Origin: Toxorhynchites rutilus septentrionalis
Taxonomy: Eukaryota; Arthropoda; Insecta; Diptera; Culicidae
Assembly (NCBI RefSeq): GCF_029784135.1
Contig: NC_073745.1
Location: 165,291,328 to 165,355,327, forward strand
Length of the DNA: 64,000 nt
Direction of reading: 5' to 3'
The notes below the pieces were generated by a model. The model was not told the DNA's origin and searched no databases. It worked only from the letters and a program-made list of their open reading frames with translations. The number at the start of each line of letters is the position of its first letter. The first letter of the stretch is position 1. Position numbers and translations under genes: made by a program. Below are positions 1 to 10,116 of the stretch, in pieces.

Positions 1-1221
1 GGATCTTACCTGTCCTACGTGTAACATGGAATGGTGGCGCTGCTGGCAGTGGTGGCACAATCCTTTCTCGCAGGTCCTTGAGAAATGTCCCGGGTGAAGG
101 CAATTACGGCACAGTTTGTATTTCGCTACTGCTTCGATTCGCTCAGAAATTTTCATTTTCTGGAATTTAGCACATTTAAAAGCAGAATGCCAAGAATCGT
201 TACAGAATGGACATCGAACACCTTTTCCATACGTGGGGTGACACACTGATAGTTTCGGTTGACGGAAATCTGGATTACTAGGTTTTGATGACGCTACAGC
301 CTGTAATACTGCACAGTGATTACGCAGAAACTCAAGTAGATTGTTGTATGACGGGACATCCTTAGAATTATGATGTGTTTCCCAGTGACGTAACGTGACT
401 GTGTCCAGTCTTGAGCCTACCATGTATGCCAAAATGGTGCTCCATTCTGCGGTTTTCTGACTTATTTTTTCTAGCATCTGTATATTTCTTTCGAACTCGC
501 TAATGAGGTGGTTTAATCCCTCATAGCTTTCCCGTTTCAATACATCCAACGAGAATAAAGAATCCAAATGCGCCTTGACTATAAGTTTCTTATTCTCATA
601 GATTTTCTCCAATGCCTCCCATGCTACTTCATAGTTAGCTGCTGTCTGCTCAATGGAGCTTATTTTCTGAAGGGCATCTCCAGAGAGTGAAGAACGAAGA
701 TATGTGAATCGATCCATTGGTGTTAACTGCGTGTTGTTGTGTATGAGACTGCGAAACGTGTCCCTGAATGTTACCCACTCACGGATCTTTCCACTAAACA
801 TCGGTAGATTTATTTCAGGAAGCTTGACCTTGGAAAAGGATCCACCTGATTGCCTTGTTTGAGGACAGTCATCATCGTTTGAAAATGTTTGCCGTTTTCT
901 CATCTGTAACTCAAGCAGTTCTGCCTTGAGGTTGCAAAACTCATCGTCAAACTCCTGTAACACTCTGAAGTTCTCCTTCTCGCGTTCAGCCTCTGCAGTC
1001 TCTTCTTCACCGCACTTCGTTGACTCATCCTCCAACAGCATCTCGATTTTTGCTCGGGTCTCTAGAAAATCCTTTCCTACTTCCTCCAGCTTCTGAAGTC
1101 GCACACTGATTTGTCGATTATCTCTTTCTGAGCTGTAGTTTTCCAAGAATAATCTGATAAGATTCACACTATCCCGCAATTGACGCTCCTTCTTCAGTAA
1201 TGACCTCAAGTTGGCACTCAT
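1..1221 (-). CDS. BEL/Pao retrotransposon Gag, 3' end cut by window edge
   Basis: An open frame of 407 codons starts at the ATG complementary to 1219-1221 and runs off the left edge. The N-terminal third is charged and heptad-like (coiled coil). The middle contains the BEL/Pao gag core, with the family phrases LPEINLPMFSGKIREW and FRDTFRSLI (DUF1759 type). The C-terminal end has cysteine/histidine clusters, including CRNCLHPGHFSRTC and CHHCQQRHHSMLH, typical of BEL nucleocapsid. In the element, Gag packages the RNA into cytoplasmic particles; protease and polymerase would follow beyond the window. The gene lies next to a primer-binding site and a 5' LTR on its right, as expected for a minus-strand element. 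No stop was seen. The last readable bases, CAG/GTAAG, also look like a splice donor, but I think that is chance. Confidence in the BEL/Pao assignment is high. Confidence 0.88.
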   Translation of the reverse strand, partial: MSANLRSLLKKERQLRDSVNLIRLFLENYSSERDNRQISVRLQKLEEVGKDFLETRAKIEMLLEDESTKCGEEETAEAEREKENFRVLQEFDDEFCNLKAELLELQMRKRQTFSNDDDCPQTRQSGGSFSKVKLPEINLPMFSGKIREWVTFRDTFRSLIHNNTQLTPMDRFTYLRSSLSGDALQKISSIEQTAANYEVAWEALEKIYENKKLIVKAHLDSLFSLDVLKRESYEGLNHLISEFERNIQMLEKISQKTAEWSTILAYMVGSRLDTVTLRHWETHHNSKDVPSYNNLLEFLRNHCAVLQAVASSKPSNPDFRQPKLSVCHPTYGKGVRCPFCNDSWHSAFKCAKFQKMKISERIEAVAKYKLCRNCLHPGHFSRTCEKGLCHHCQQRHHSMLHVGQVRS

Positions 1222-1863
1222 TTTCACTTCTCACTGCACTGCACCGGAAAAGTGAAATTAATCACTTTTCAATAATAAATTGACAGATCAACCCAAACGT
1301 TCCACCCACGCGACCTCACGCGACACTTCCGATAGACAATGACGAGCAATGGTATGAATAAACAGCGGAAAATATTCAACAATTCGACGATTTTTTGAAG
1401 AATGGAATACAATAATACAACCTCTGCTACCTGCCAGAAATAAAACTCGCATGCATTTATTTATTTATTTTCATTTTATTTCAACACCACGGTCGGTCAC
1501 ATGCAACAAACCACCTCCCTTTCTTCATGCAGTACTTCTCTGAGTATTCTTTTATGCACTGTCATCTGCCTTCCAAACTCTCGAATAGCTAAATCCTCCT
1601 CCAGGTATTTGCTCCAAATGATCCCCAGCAGCAGCATTCGCTGTTCACTCCAGCAATCGTGGATAAATTTCTCCTTTTAATCAACTTTTAATTTCACCGA
1701 ATTTGTATGGAAAAATTCACTTTTCACAATGTCCGCGAACAATTAGTTTTGTTGTCCGGTCAATAGAACACAATAGCGTTCTATACGACTTATTGTCCAC
1801 AGATAATTCGTCCGAATATCCGATCCGTTATCTATAATCCGGAGATCCGGCTCGAAGGACCAA
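1222..1863 (-). other. BEL 5' leader with primer-binding site
   Basis: This non-coding leader lies between the BEL 5' LTR and gag. On the minus strand the LTR ends in ...AAACA and is followed at once by TTGGTCCTTCGAGCCGG (1847-1863), the position and form expected of a primer-binding site in insect BEL elements. The rest of the interval has no convincing ORF. Low-complexity T-rich stretches occur at 1455-1480. Confidence 0.65.
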
Positions 1864-2218
1864 TGTTTCTGCCGCTGTACTCGGATTCGGACGAATTTTA
1901 GAAATTAAACTTCAACTCCTTTGAACTTAAAAACTTCCGTAAAATTCACGACCAATTTATTCCGTGTTCATTTAAACTGGATGACTAAACTCGAACAGAT
2001 ACTTTCTTCGACTGACTTGTGTGACGACCGGCAGAATTCAACACAACTATATTGCGAGAGAAGAGATCACAAAAATTCTCCGATAATCCCTAAATCTATG
2101 ACCGCGTTAGCGCGATCATTATCATGCGACCGAAAGAGACGGATCTATTCCAACTATTTGTGGATCACATGTTGGTTCTTAAAACTAAACAGTATACTTT
2201 TTATCTCTCGCTCAATCA
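1864..2218 (-). repeat. BEL 5' LTR (355 bp)
   Basis: The LTR is inferred from the TG...CA ends on the minus strand (TGATTGAG at 2218 to AAACA at 1864), from the adjoining primer-binding site, and from the abrupt end of the Harbinger transposase frame exactly at 2219. The partner LTR is outside the window, so the left boundary rests on the primer site and the right boundary on the interrupted transposase. The expected 5-bp duplication would begin with CCTAC (2219-2223) and cannot be checked here. Confidence 0.6.
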
Positions 2219-2748
2219 CCTACGTTGATATATGTGAACCGGTAACGATGATCCACCGCAGCAAACAGAATAACCGAATGCCATCCTTTGAAGTTATAGT
2301 AGTCGGTTGCCTCATTTTTTGGTACTTTGACTTCTATATGGCATCCATCAATGGCACCGTAGCATTGTGGAAAACCCAGTTTCTCGAAGCCACCGACTAT
2401 TTCTGATATCTTCTCCGAGGTTGGTGGGTATGCGTCAAACACTTCGTGTTGCACAACATCTACAACCGCATTGCAGATTTCAATGACCAGTTCACACGTA
2501 GTTGTTCTTCCTACACCGAATAGACTTCCAATAGTTCTATATTCCGCTGACGATCCGAAAGCATATAGGGCAATAGCGATGCGTTTCTCCAACCGAATAG
2601 CAGACCGCCAAAGAGTATCTTCTCTTTGCAGGCGATGTAATTTTTTGACCAACAAATTAAACGTACATCTGTCAACCCGAAACGTGTTTTTGAACTTTTT
2701 ATCACTAAACTTTGGTACTTCATCTTCCCAAAATCTAGAATTTTCTAC
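2219..2748 (-). pseudogene. PIF/Harbinger transposase, truncated by BEL insertion
   Basis: This is the N-terminal to middle part of a Harbinger (HARBI1/DDE_Tnp_4) transposase. The diagnostic block near the end, IDGCHIEVKVPKN followed by YYNFKGWHS and a DHRYRF..NVGD segment, carries the first two catalytic aspartates in the usual context. The helix-turn-helix-like region with YRTIGSLFGVGRTTT precedes it. A polypyrimidine tract and AG just upstream (2749-2750) make 2748 a likely exon start. The frame ends at VGD at 2219, where the BEL LTR begins, so the last third, including the catalytic glutamate, is missing from this side. The Myb/SANT-like second gene of the element lies about 1.3 kb upstream on the same strand. 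The copy is not functional as it stands. Confidence 0.85.
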
Positions 2749-4023
2749 CTGAAAGACCGATATAGTTAGAGAAATTAAAGTTGATATTCAAATGCATCTT
2801 ACAGTTGACCACACCCTACGTTTTCGGGATTTAACCGGACTAGAGAGTAACGAAACGTATTTCCTGTAGAGCTTCCTAGATATCAAAGCTAACATCCTAT
2901 ATTTCCTGCTCTGCTTCAACAGCATTTGAATTTTTCAGTTATTTTGAATCATTTTCGTTCTGATTACGTTCAGCATCCTGAAGAAATAAAAATACAAAAA
3001 ATAAACAAGCAAGAACGTTGACGGCATTGAGCTTCGTATTACGAAACGGGGGAGTAGGCATGACAATATGGGTTTGCAGAAGAAATGAACACACTTTCAA
3101 AATAAAAACTATGAATGATAATTATTTTTCCCAAATCAAATTAGTACTCCATGTAAATTAAAATCACTTTTGCATGCAAGTAGTGAAAAAATATCGTACA
3201 AAAATTATGTCTAAATATAATTTTATATTATAATGGTAAGTTTTGGTGAGAATATTTGGAAATTTATAGAAAATAGTTTAAATTAGGGTCAGAACAACGT
3301 ACTTCTAGTAGGCAAACAACGCCAAGAAAAAAATTTCATACAAATTTTAGTAATTGAAAACTGCCTTAGGGTCGACTAATCTGATAGAGAAGAGTCACAC
3401 AAACTAATGTCGTATCCAGATGTCGACACCATTCCGTTGTCAACCCGAATGCAATAGATTTAAATTCCTGATTGTCAGTTTGACATGCGGTACAATGTAC
3501 AACCAAAGTATGTCTGTCATGGTACGATAGTACCTGTACAATGCTGTACTCTTACAACGCAAGTACAGCTGTATGTCTGTCCCTGGTATAAGAGTTGTTC
3601 TATACTTTCCAGAAGATGCCGGATGAACTATCTATTCTATCTTGAATCAGAACCCAACTCAAATTACTCATAAATCAAAAGCTGCTTCAATGAAAATGAA
3701 TTTGAATGCTAAGACTGAGTGGTTATTTACATACATTCACGTTCCGCGCATGATTCTGCAAGGTCTCAGTTTGATTCTTTTCAGAATAATTATACCAAAC
3801 AGGTCATTTGGACCACCGCTAAAGTCACCCATTGCATGAGATTTGATACTATATTTGTACGACTCAAATTGAAAGGGAAGTTCTTATCTCACATTTAATA
3901 AATTAAAAATGGTAAGGAAAGCTTTCTAGATGATGTTGAACACAAGAGAAAGTCGATCCATGCAGTCTCCTTCTTTCGAAAATTCACTGTCAAAATTACT
4001 TTTAACTTACCGGAACCAATCAC
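2749..4023. other. Non-coding interior of the Harbinger element
   Basis: There is no supported gene. The interval is AT-rich and joins the two Harbinger genes. The part around 2950-3475 resembles 26880-27470 (shared short blocks such as GACGGCATT, TTTTATATTATAAT and the spacing between them), which suggests that the MITE at 26684-27537 is related to this element. It also holds one copy of a 28-bp repeat (3562-3589). Confidence 0.4.
3562..3589 (+). repeat. 28-bp direct repeat, copy 1
   Basis: AGTACAGCTGTATGTCTGTC plus eight further bases, identical to 4979-5006. Both copies lie in a neighbourhood rich in GTAC and TATGTCTGTC/GACAGACATA motifs, as in subterminal repeats of a DNA transposon. The role is not known. 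Confidence 0.6.
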
Positions 4024-4632
4024 CTGTTTTGTTTATAAGTATGGAGAAAGCTGTGTAGAATATCAAAATAATCCCAAGAAGAAGGCGATCCTCCCGAGGG
4101 CCCCATGGCGTTTCTTTCGGATCTGTAAAAGTACACTATCTCAAAAAATTGCATGTTAATTCGAGCCAAAATAAAAGCATATTTGGTCCGTATGCTTTGT
4201 AAATATGTCTTTTTAGTAGCTCAGTTGTCAAAATAATCACAAATGCCACAAAAAAATATCTTATCTTTGGCATTATTTTCATAAATTTTTTCAGTGGATC
4301 AGGAATTTATGAAAATCAGGGGCACTTGTGATTATTTTGACAAAGGGCACATTTCCCCACGTAGGGCCATTATTTTGACTTGATTTTATATTCTTTTCAA
4401 AAAGTATCTACCTGTACTTCCGAGAGAGATTATTGATCCGGTTTTTCAATTCGACCGCCGTAAGTATAACGCCGTGGCCTTTCAGCTCCTCACACATTTG
4501 CTTGTAGATGTGGGAGTTCTTGGAAGTGCTCCGAAGGGACAGAATATTGTCCTTCCACACTTCAATGACGACCAGCATCCCCGATTTGTCGAGCATCGTA
4601 GCCTTCCTTTTCTTTGCTAGCTCCATTACCAT
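4024..4632 (-). pseudogene. Harbinger Myb/SANT-like DNA-binding protein (two exons)
   Basis: Exon 1 (4412-4632) begins with ATG and encodes a trihelix/MADF-type domain (VIEVWKDNILSLRS, VELKNRINNLSRKYR). It ends at a GTAGAT donor. Exon 2 (4024-4122) follows a TTTTACAG acceptor in phase and reads RSERNAMGPSGGSPSSWDYF, the GPSGG..S.W.YF signature of proteins encoded beside PIF/Harbinger transposases, then ends at a GTGATT donor. In that family this second protein helps import the transposase and binds the subterminal DNA. Further exons could not be placed, so the gene may be incomplete. The exon structure is an inference from splice signals and frame. Confidence 0.68.
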
Positions 4633-4978
4633 TGTTCAACTACTCTTGGCCACAGGTATATATAGTTTATAGTTTTTTTTCCTCACGAACTGAATAGGAA
4701 TTGGAATTGGTGTTGGATTTAAGAGACTTTAAACTCTGGGAGTTCATTCGTCTCTAACTGAATATTTAACACCGCGGTGTTTTGATTCGGTGTTGACAAA
4801 ACTTGTTCATGGTGCCACCACTACCCGTCTATGGCGCTGCGAGCAGTTGAAATTGACAAGCTGCAACCATGTACAACGGTGAAATAGGTCGGTACAGATA
4901 CAGCGATTGTACCAAGTTGCTTGCATGGTTCTAGCGCTGTACATGGTGACAGACATACAATTTTCGAAGTACAGCGGT

Positions 4979-5006
4979 AGTACAGCTGTATGTCTGTCCC
5001 TGGTAT
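4979..5006 (+). repeat. 28-bp direct repeat, copy 2
   Basis: Identical to 3562-3589 over 28 bases, ending in CCTGGTAT and followed by TAGG. It may mark the right end of the Harbinger element or a subterminal repeat. The boundary is not proven. Confidence 0.55.
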
Positions 5007-5346
5007 TAGGTTACATTAGCATCATTTTCTTAGTTCAAAAACAAAATCCAGATATCTCACCGATCGTTTACGTTGTGCTCTCGAATTTCCTTCTTTAATT
5101 CAACCATTGTCAACATTTTTATAGTTTTCACTACTGAAAGAGGTAAATAAATAACATGTTATATATAAAATTGCACAGAATTAAATTTCTTACAAACTCA
5201 TCGCAATCAAATAATCTTCTATGATTATAACATTGTAATTTATGGAAAGAACTACAAACCTTCCATAAGCTCACATGGCAAAATTTAAAACCATCATCAC
5301 TTTCACCGCAGCGCCGCCTAGGTGTAGATTTGTACGTTAGATCGCC
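5007..5346. other. Unassigned AT-rich sequence
   Basis: No gene or known repeat end was recognised. The weak minus-strand frame here has no recognisable domain. Confidence 0.4.
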
Positions 5347-5445
5347 AATTGGAGACTGAAGGAGAAGCCGTAAATAGTGGTGAGAACCAGGAATGATTGA
5401 GAAATAGCTGCGATAAACTCTACAATTGGCGACGAGGATGGGATA
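5347..5445 (+). repeat. Ty3/gypsy LTR 3' end plus primer-binding site
   Basis: 5347-5424 is a 78-bp match to the end of the LTR at 10039-10116. After the terminal ACA comes ATTGGCGACGAGGATGG, placed and shaped like a Ty3/gypsy primer-binding site. The upstream part of this LTR does not match, so the left LTR is reduced to its last 78 bp. Confidence 0.7.
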
Positions 5446-5804
5446 GATAACCGAAGTAAGTTCCATTAATTTGAATAATTAATATTGTTTTTGTTGTAGA
5501 TACCCGTTCGTAATAGATGAAAATTCCTAGAATTGCATGTAGAAGAAGAACACAAAATGGTGGAACTCAATGACGGTGAAAGAAAATAGATGAAATTTGG
5601 AATTGGTATTTGGAATTTTGTATTATTTTTTTTTGTTGTGCCCATAGCGTATTTCTGGTTGATTGTCTGCTGACAATAATTTATGGTTGGCAGCATGCTA
5701 ATCATTGCCTGTGTGATAGTCTGTTGTGACGGTGGCGGATCACCTGTCGATTGTCTGATGGTAACGATTCATGACTGTAGCGGATAGCCGACCATGACCT
5801 CCAA
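5446..5804. other. Gypsy leader remnant and degenerate minisatellite edge
   Basis: No coding region was recognised. From about 5710 the sequence contains decayed copies of the 44-bp unit (GGCGGATCACCTGTCGATTG and similar), so the array once extended further left. Confidence 0.45.
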
Positions 5805-6358
5805 AGTCATTTGCTTAAATGCAGTATTTGTGGACGTGGCGGGATGCCAGTCGTTTGCTTAAATGCAGTATTTGTGGACGTGGCGGGATGCCAGTCATTT
5901 GCTTGAATGCAGTATTTGTGGACGTGGCGGGATGAGAGTCGTTTGCTTAAATGCAGTATTTGTGGACGTGGCGGGGTGCCAGTCGTTTGCTTAAATGCAG
6001 TATTTGTGGACGTGGCGGGATGCCAGTCATTTGCTTGAATGCAGTATTTGTGGACGTGGCGGGATGAGAGTCGTTTGCTTAAATGCAGTATTTGTGGACG
6101 TGGCGGGGTGCCAGTCGTTTGCTTAAATGCAGTATTTGTGGACGTGGCGGGATGCCAGTCATTTGCTTGAATGCAGTATTTGTGGACGTGGCGGGATGCC
6201 AGTTATTTGCTCAAATGCAGTATTTGTGGACGTGGCGGGATGCCAGTCATTTGTTTAAATGCAGTATTTGTGAACGTGGCGGGATGCCAGTCGTTTGTTT
6301 AAATGCAGTAGTTGTAGACGTGGCAAGTTGCCGGTCGATTGCTTGAATGCAGTGGTGT
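5805..6358. repeat. 44-bp minisatellite, 12 full units
   Basis: Tandem units start at 5805, 5849, 5893, 5937, 5981, 6025, 6069, 6113, 6157, 6201, 6245 and 6289, each 44 bp, followed by a partial unit. The core reads GCAGTATTTGTGGACGTGGC. Variant bases recur every third unit, giving a 132-bp higher-order period from 5849 to about 6150. The long plus-strand frame through the array is a by-product of 132 being divisible by three; I do not call it a gene. Confidence 0.93.
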
Positions 6359-6430
6359 GGTGTTTTTTTTTATCCAAAATATATATTTTTATTAAGGCTC
6401 ATATGGCGTCAACCTGACGGGGCCGGGAGT

Positions 6431-6878
6431 TCAATATTTCGACAATGTTTGCCTTATAACTATGTTAGTAATATGTAACCGATTACTCGCGGTTGGCTCG
6501 AGGTTAGTATTACAAGTGTTTTCGTAATTGTGATGTTGCTGTCTCCAATGCTCTGTACCTGTGCCCGACACGGGATACTTCCTTTTGGGATGCAGCTGAC
6601 CATTAATCAGCAACGCCCCCTAGTCTGTACCCCATATCTAGCGTGGTGCGTCTTCCCGACTCGAGGAATCCAGTATAGAATGGTCACTAGCCGGCGCAAT
6701 CATCAGCTCGTGTAGAGTTGTCATGAGCGGTACAACCTTTGGCTCTTGTTGAATCATCAGTGGACTGCACAACCTTTGGCCCGTGTATCTGTAACGAGTG
6801 TGTATTGCCGCGACTAAGTAAAAGTTTATAGATCGGATAGGAGGGATATGAAACAGGGACACAACGAAGGAAACATCA
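6431..6878 (-). other. 3' UTR of the non-LTR retrotransposon
   Basis: Non-coding stretch between the ORF2 stop (6879) and the A-rich 3' tail. No conserved ORF was seen. Confidence 0.5.
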
Positions 6879-8274
6879 TTAAACGTTGACATCGGCGTTT
6901 CTGAGGAACAGGTATAGATGAAGCAGAAGATCAGGATCACGGCTACCTAAGATATCCCGGAAGGGGATATCCGATTGTCTGCCTTTTGCTCTCAGTGCTC
7001 TAGAGAGCTGAGAGCGAGCAGCATGGAACCGGATACACGACCAGACAATATGCTCGATGTCGTGGTAGCCATCGCCACAATCACAAAGATTGTTTGCTGC
7101 GAGCCCAATGCGATAGAGATGCGCGTTTAGGTTGTAGTGATTGGACAAAAGCCGAGATATCACGCGAATGAAATCACGGCCTACATTCAATCCCTTAAAC
7201 CAAGCTTTCGTCGAAACCTTAGGGATAATCGTGTGTAACCAGCGACCGAACTCATCTTCACTCCACATGCGCTGCCAACTAACGAGTGTGTCCTGACGAG
7301 GAATGTGAAAAAATTCGTTATAAGCAATTTGCCTTTCAAAAAGTGTGCCTTCTGAAGCGCCCACCTTAGCTAGCGAGTCCGCTTTCTCATTCCCCGGAAT
7401 CGAGCAATGAGAGGGAACCCATGCTAAGGTAATCTTGAATAATTTTTCGACCAAAACACTCAATAGATGTCTTATTCTTGTTAGGAAATAAGATGAGCGT
7501 TTATCAACTTTCATTGAACGAATTGCCTCTATTGAGCTGAGACTGTCTGAAAAAATAAAATAATGGTCGATGGGCAATGTTTCAATGATCCCTAGTGCGT
7601 AGTATATCGCACCCAGTTCAGCGACATACACGGAACAAGGATCTTTGAGTTTGAAAGAGGCACTGGAATTTTCATTGAAGATGCCGAAGCCAGTGGACCC
7701 GTTTATGAATGAACCGTCAGTAAAGAACATTTTATCTGATCTAACTTTCCCATATTCTGCCGAAAATATCGGCGGAATAGAATCGGAGCGCAGATGATCT
7801 GGGATTCCATGGATTTTTTGTCGCATGGACAGATCAAAATTGACAGAGGAATTGCAAAAGTATGGGAAGCAAAATTGGTTGGAGATGCCCGGTGAAGGGT
7901 GCACTTCATGGGTAAGGAAATCATGGTACAAAGACATAAAACTTGACTGAGGAGTCAGTTGGAGTAGATTTTCGAAGTTATCAATCACCAATGGATTCAT
8001 GATCTTGCAACGGATGAGAAATCTGTAGGATAATTCTGTGAATCGAAGAGTAAGCGGGGGTACTCCTGCCAAGACTTCGAGACTCATCGTATGTGTCGAA
8101 TGCAAACACCCCATTGCTATACGCAAGCAACGATATTGTATTCTCTCCAGCTTGAGAATATGAATCCTGGCAGCTGATCGGAAGCAAAAACTGCCATATT
8201 CCAACACTGATAATATCGTTGTTTTGTACAACTGAATGAGGTCTCCTGGATGGGCACCCCACCATGTTCCGGTT
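6879..8274 (-). pseudogene. Non-LTR ORF2 C-terminus with RNase H
   Basis: The frame carries the thumb region of a LINE reverse transcriptase (TTILSVLEYGSFCF, RIAMGCLHSTHT), then a complete RNase H: FFTDGSFINGSTG (first Asp), YVAELGAIYYAL (Glu), FSDSLSSIEAI (second Asp) and WVPSHCSIPGNEKADSLAK (His and last Asp). RNase H in ORF2 points to the I, LOA or R1-like groups and excludes plain Jockey. The C-terminal CX1C..H..C segment (CDCGDGYHDIEHIVWSC) fits the same group. Upstream coding continues at 8829 after a 545-bp insertion, so this part lacks the polymerase palm. The ATG near 8321 in this frame lies inside the inserted DNA and is not the true start. Confidence 0.87.
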
Positions 8275-8819
8275 GGTTCCCGGAATAAATCGCCACAGAA
8301 AACGACTGCAACAGAAACCACCGCTTATAAAATGTGTAGTAGGCTATAAATATTGTGGCGCGGTATTGTATTTCAAAACAAGAATTAACCGGGCAAACGT
8401 ATCGCCCCAGGCAAACGTAACGCCCCGGGCAGACGTATACCGTCCGACGCTCGCTAGAGCTCGGTCGGACATTGCTAAAGGATCGTATCCTATGTTTCAA
8501 ACTAACCGGGCAATCAGTGGATCCCAGGTTTGCGTGCGAGACACCGCCGCTTCCGACGGCGGGTCGGCGGTGGACTCGGATTGCGTCATCTTGGCGGCAT
8601 GGGCCGCCTCGATTCCTTATCCTCGCCAAATGGGGACTTCGTCCCCATTACATTGTCCTCAGAATAAATTTCGAAAAACGAGAACAAGAGAATAAATTTA
8701 TAATAGAAATGTGAGGCACATGATGTTTTTCCCGCGCCAAATATTTCTAGCCTACTACACTTTTTCTAAGCGGTTGTTTCTGTTGCAGTTGTTTACTGTG
8801 GCGATTTATTCCGGTCACC
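8275..8819. mobile_element. 545-bp non-autonomous DNA element (MULE-like)
   Basis: The element begins GGTTCCCGGAATAAATCGCC and ends with the inverted form GGCGATTTATTCCGGTCACC. The terminal inverted repeats match imperfectly for about 100 bp. It is flanked by a perfect 9-bp duplication, GTTCCGGTT, at 8266-8274 and 8820-8828. Removing the element and one duplication brings the retrotransposon frame back into register. A 9-bp duplication with long inverted repeats fits Mutator-like elements. The GC-rich centre (8395-8610) has no convincing transposase; it contains smaller palindromes around 8445-8470 and 8550-8575. Confidence 0.83.
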
Positions 8820-8828
8820 GTTCCGGTT

Positions 8829-9295
8829 ATTGTTTGGAGAAAATTGATTCTTTGCTGGCATTTCTGTTTCAAATACGCAATGTGTATTCCCCAGGTACAT
8901 TTAGAGTCAAAATATACTACAAGGTATTTGAAAAACATTGAGTGCCTGATCGCTTTACCGGATAGGTGAAGCTGGAATTGGGCGGGTTCGTGCTTCCTAG
9001 AAAAAACGACCATTTCAGTTTTCTCCGTAGAGAATTCGATACCCAGCTTTAGAGCCCACGTGAACAGGTTGTTCAGGGTATCTTGCAAGGATTTTTGCAG
9101 AATGGCGGGATTAGTACCCGTGATGGAAATAACTCCATCGTCTGCAAGTTGTCTCAGCAAGCAGTTTCTAGTTAGACAATCATCCATATCATTGACGTAA
9201 AAACTATACAAGAGGGGGCTTAGGCAGGAGCCTTGTGGTGTTTGTACTAGTTTCGGGTTGCCGGTGGATGCTGTTTTGTAACGATTACATAGATT
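8829..9295 (-). pseudogene. Non-LTR reverse transcriptase fragment
   Basis: This segment encodes motif B of a LINE polymerase (TPQGSCLSPLLYSFYVND) and the catalytic box. The box reads QLADDG instead of the usual Y.DD, so the tyrosine and preceding residue are changed. It continues with EFSTEKTEMVVFS and ends at TITGT, where the 8275-8819 element cuts the frame. Upstream of about 9295 the frame meets a stop and homology ends, which is the 5' truncation point of the retrotransposon. Confidence 0.82.
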
Positions 9296-9875
9296 CTATT
9301 TTGCGACACTGTCCGAGGAGAAGTGATTTTCGTAATGGTTAGAGTCCTTGAAAGGACGGTTTGGTTCTAGAGCATGCCATTCTTGAAACGTTAGTGTCTT
9401 TGAAGAAGAAGGAGTATAGCACGACGTGGTCTTGTTCGTTATGTAACATGATGTATGTTAAGAATTAACTTGGTAGAGCGAACGGTACTGCGTAAGTATC
9501 TGTGAATGTTTCACGTTTTCAATCACACAACAACGGGAAAATCATCATCCCAGTTGAAACTTCAGTACCATACTTCGATTCCCCCAGTCAAAATTGAAGA
9601 TCAAATCAATACAAATGAAGATCAAATGAGGAAAGATGAGGAGAGGCAGTATGCGGACATCAGGGAACCGGCAAGACCAAGTGGGATACAAGTCGATTAT
9701 CAGGTATTAGGGAAATGAAGACCATTGTATTAGTGAAGACAGACAATAATGTAGGATCTGTAAGAAATAAGAGAGCTGGAGTCGATATTTTATAGAAGGC
9801 CTTGTAACTAATGGAAAACGTTCTGTTTACTAAAGAAACCGTTTATTTATTGATATTATTCGTGGTTTTCTGTTT
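9296..9875 (+). other. 3' internal part of a wrecked Ty3/gypsy element
   Basis: No intact gene. A short frame at 9506-9718 may be the end of an env or pol ORF but has no motif I recognise. The position, directly before a polypurine tract and LTR, is the only reason for the assignment. Confidence 0.4.
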
Positions 9876-9890
9876 AAAGAAAGGGTGGGG
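9876..9890 (+). promoter_or_regulatory. Polypurine tract of Ty3/gypsy element
   Basis: AAAGAAAGGGTGGGG immediately precedes the TGTAGGG start of the LTR. This is the plus-strand primer site used in reverse transcription. Confidence 0.75.
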
Positions 9891-10116
9891 TGTAGGGTTC
9901 ATTATTATATACATTCTTTTTATATCCTCACAATTTCTATGAATCTTGATAATCGATAAGATTCATACCTGCGAGTGTAGACCCATGGTTGAATAGACTA
10001 GAGATTTGACAGGTCAGAAATACGGGAAGGATGGAGAAAATTGGAGACTGAAGGAGAAGCCGTAAATAGTGGTGAGAACCAGGAATGATTGAGAAATAGC
10101 TGCGATAAACTCTACA
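9891..10116 (+). repeat. Ty3/gypsy 3' LTR (226 bp)
   Basis: The LTR begins TGTAGGGTTC after the polypurine tract and ends CTCTACA. Its last 78 bp recur at 5347-5424, where they are followed by a primer-binding site. The 5' partner is almost entirely gone. Confidence 0.78.

Larger units (their letters stand above)
6366..9295 (-). mobile_element. I-clade-like non-LTR retrotransposon, 5'-truncated
   Basis: This minus-strand LINE runs from a reverse-transcriptase fragment (about 9295) through RNase H to a 3' tail that ends GGATAAAAAAAAA (6366). The tail is shared with a second short copy at 25560-25665 on the other strand. The element is truncated 5' within the reverse transcriptase and is split at 8275-8819 by a later DNA-element insertion. 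It sits directly beside the minisatellite array. Confidence 0.8.

Noticed and set aside
6083..6346. Open frame through the minisatellite
   Set aside because: It exists only because three 44-bp units make 132 bp; no start context, no domain and frame cycling through all unit phases.
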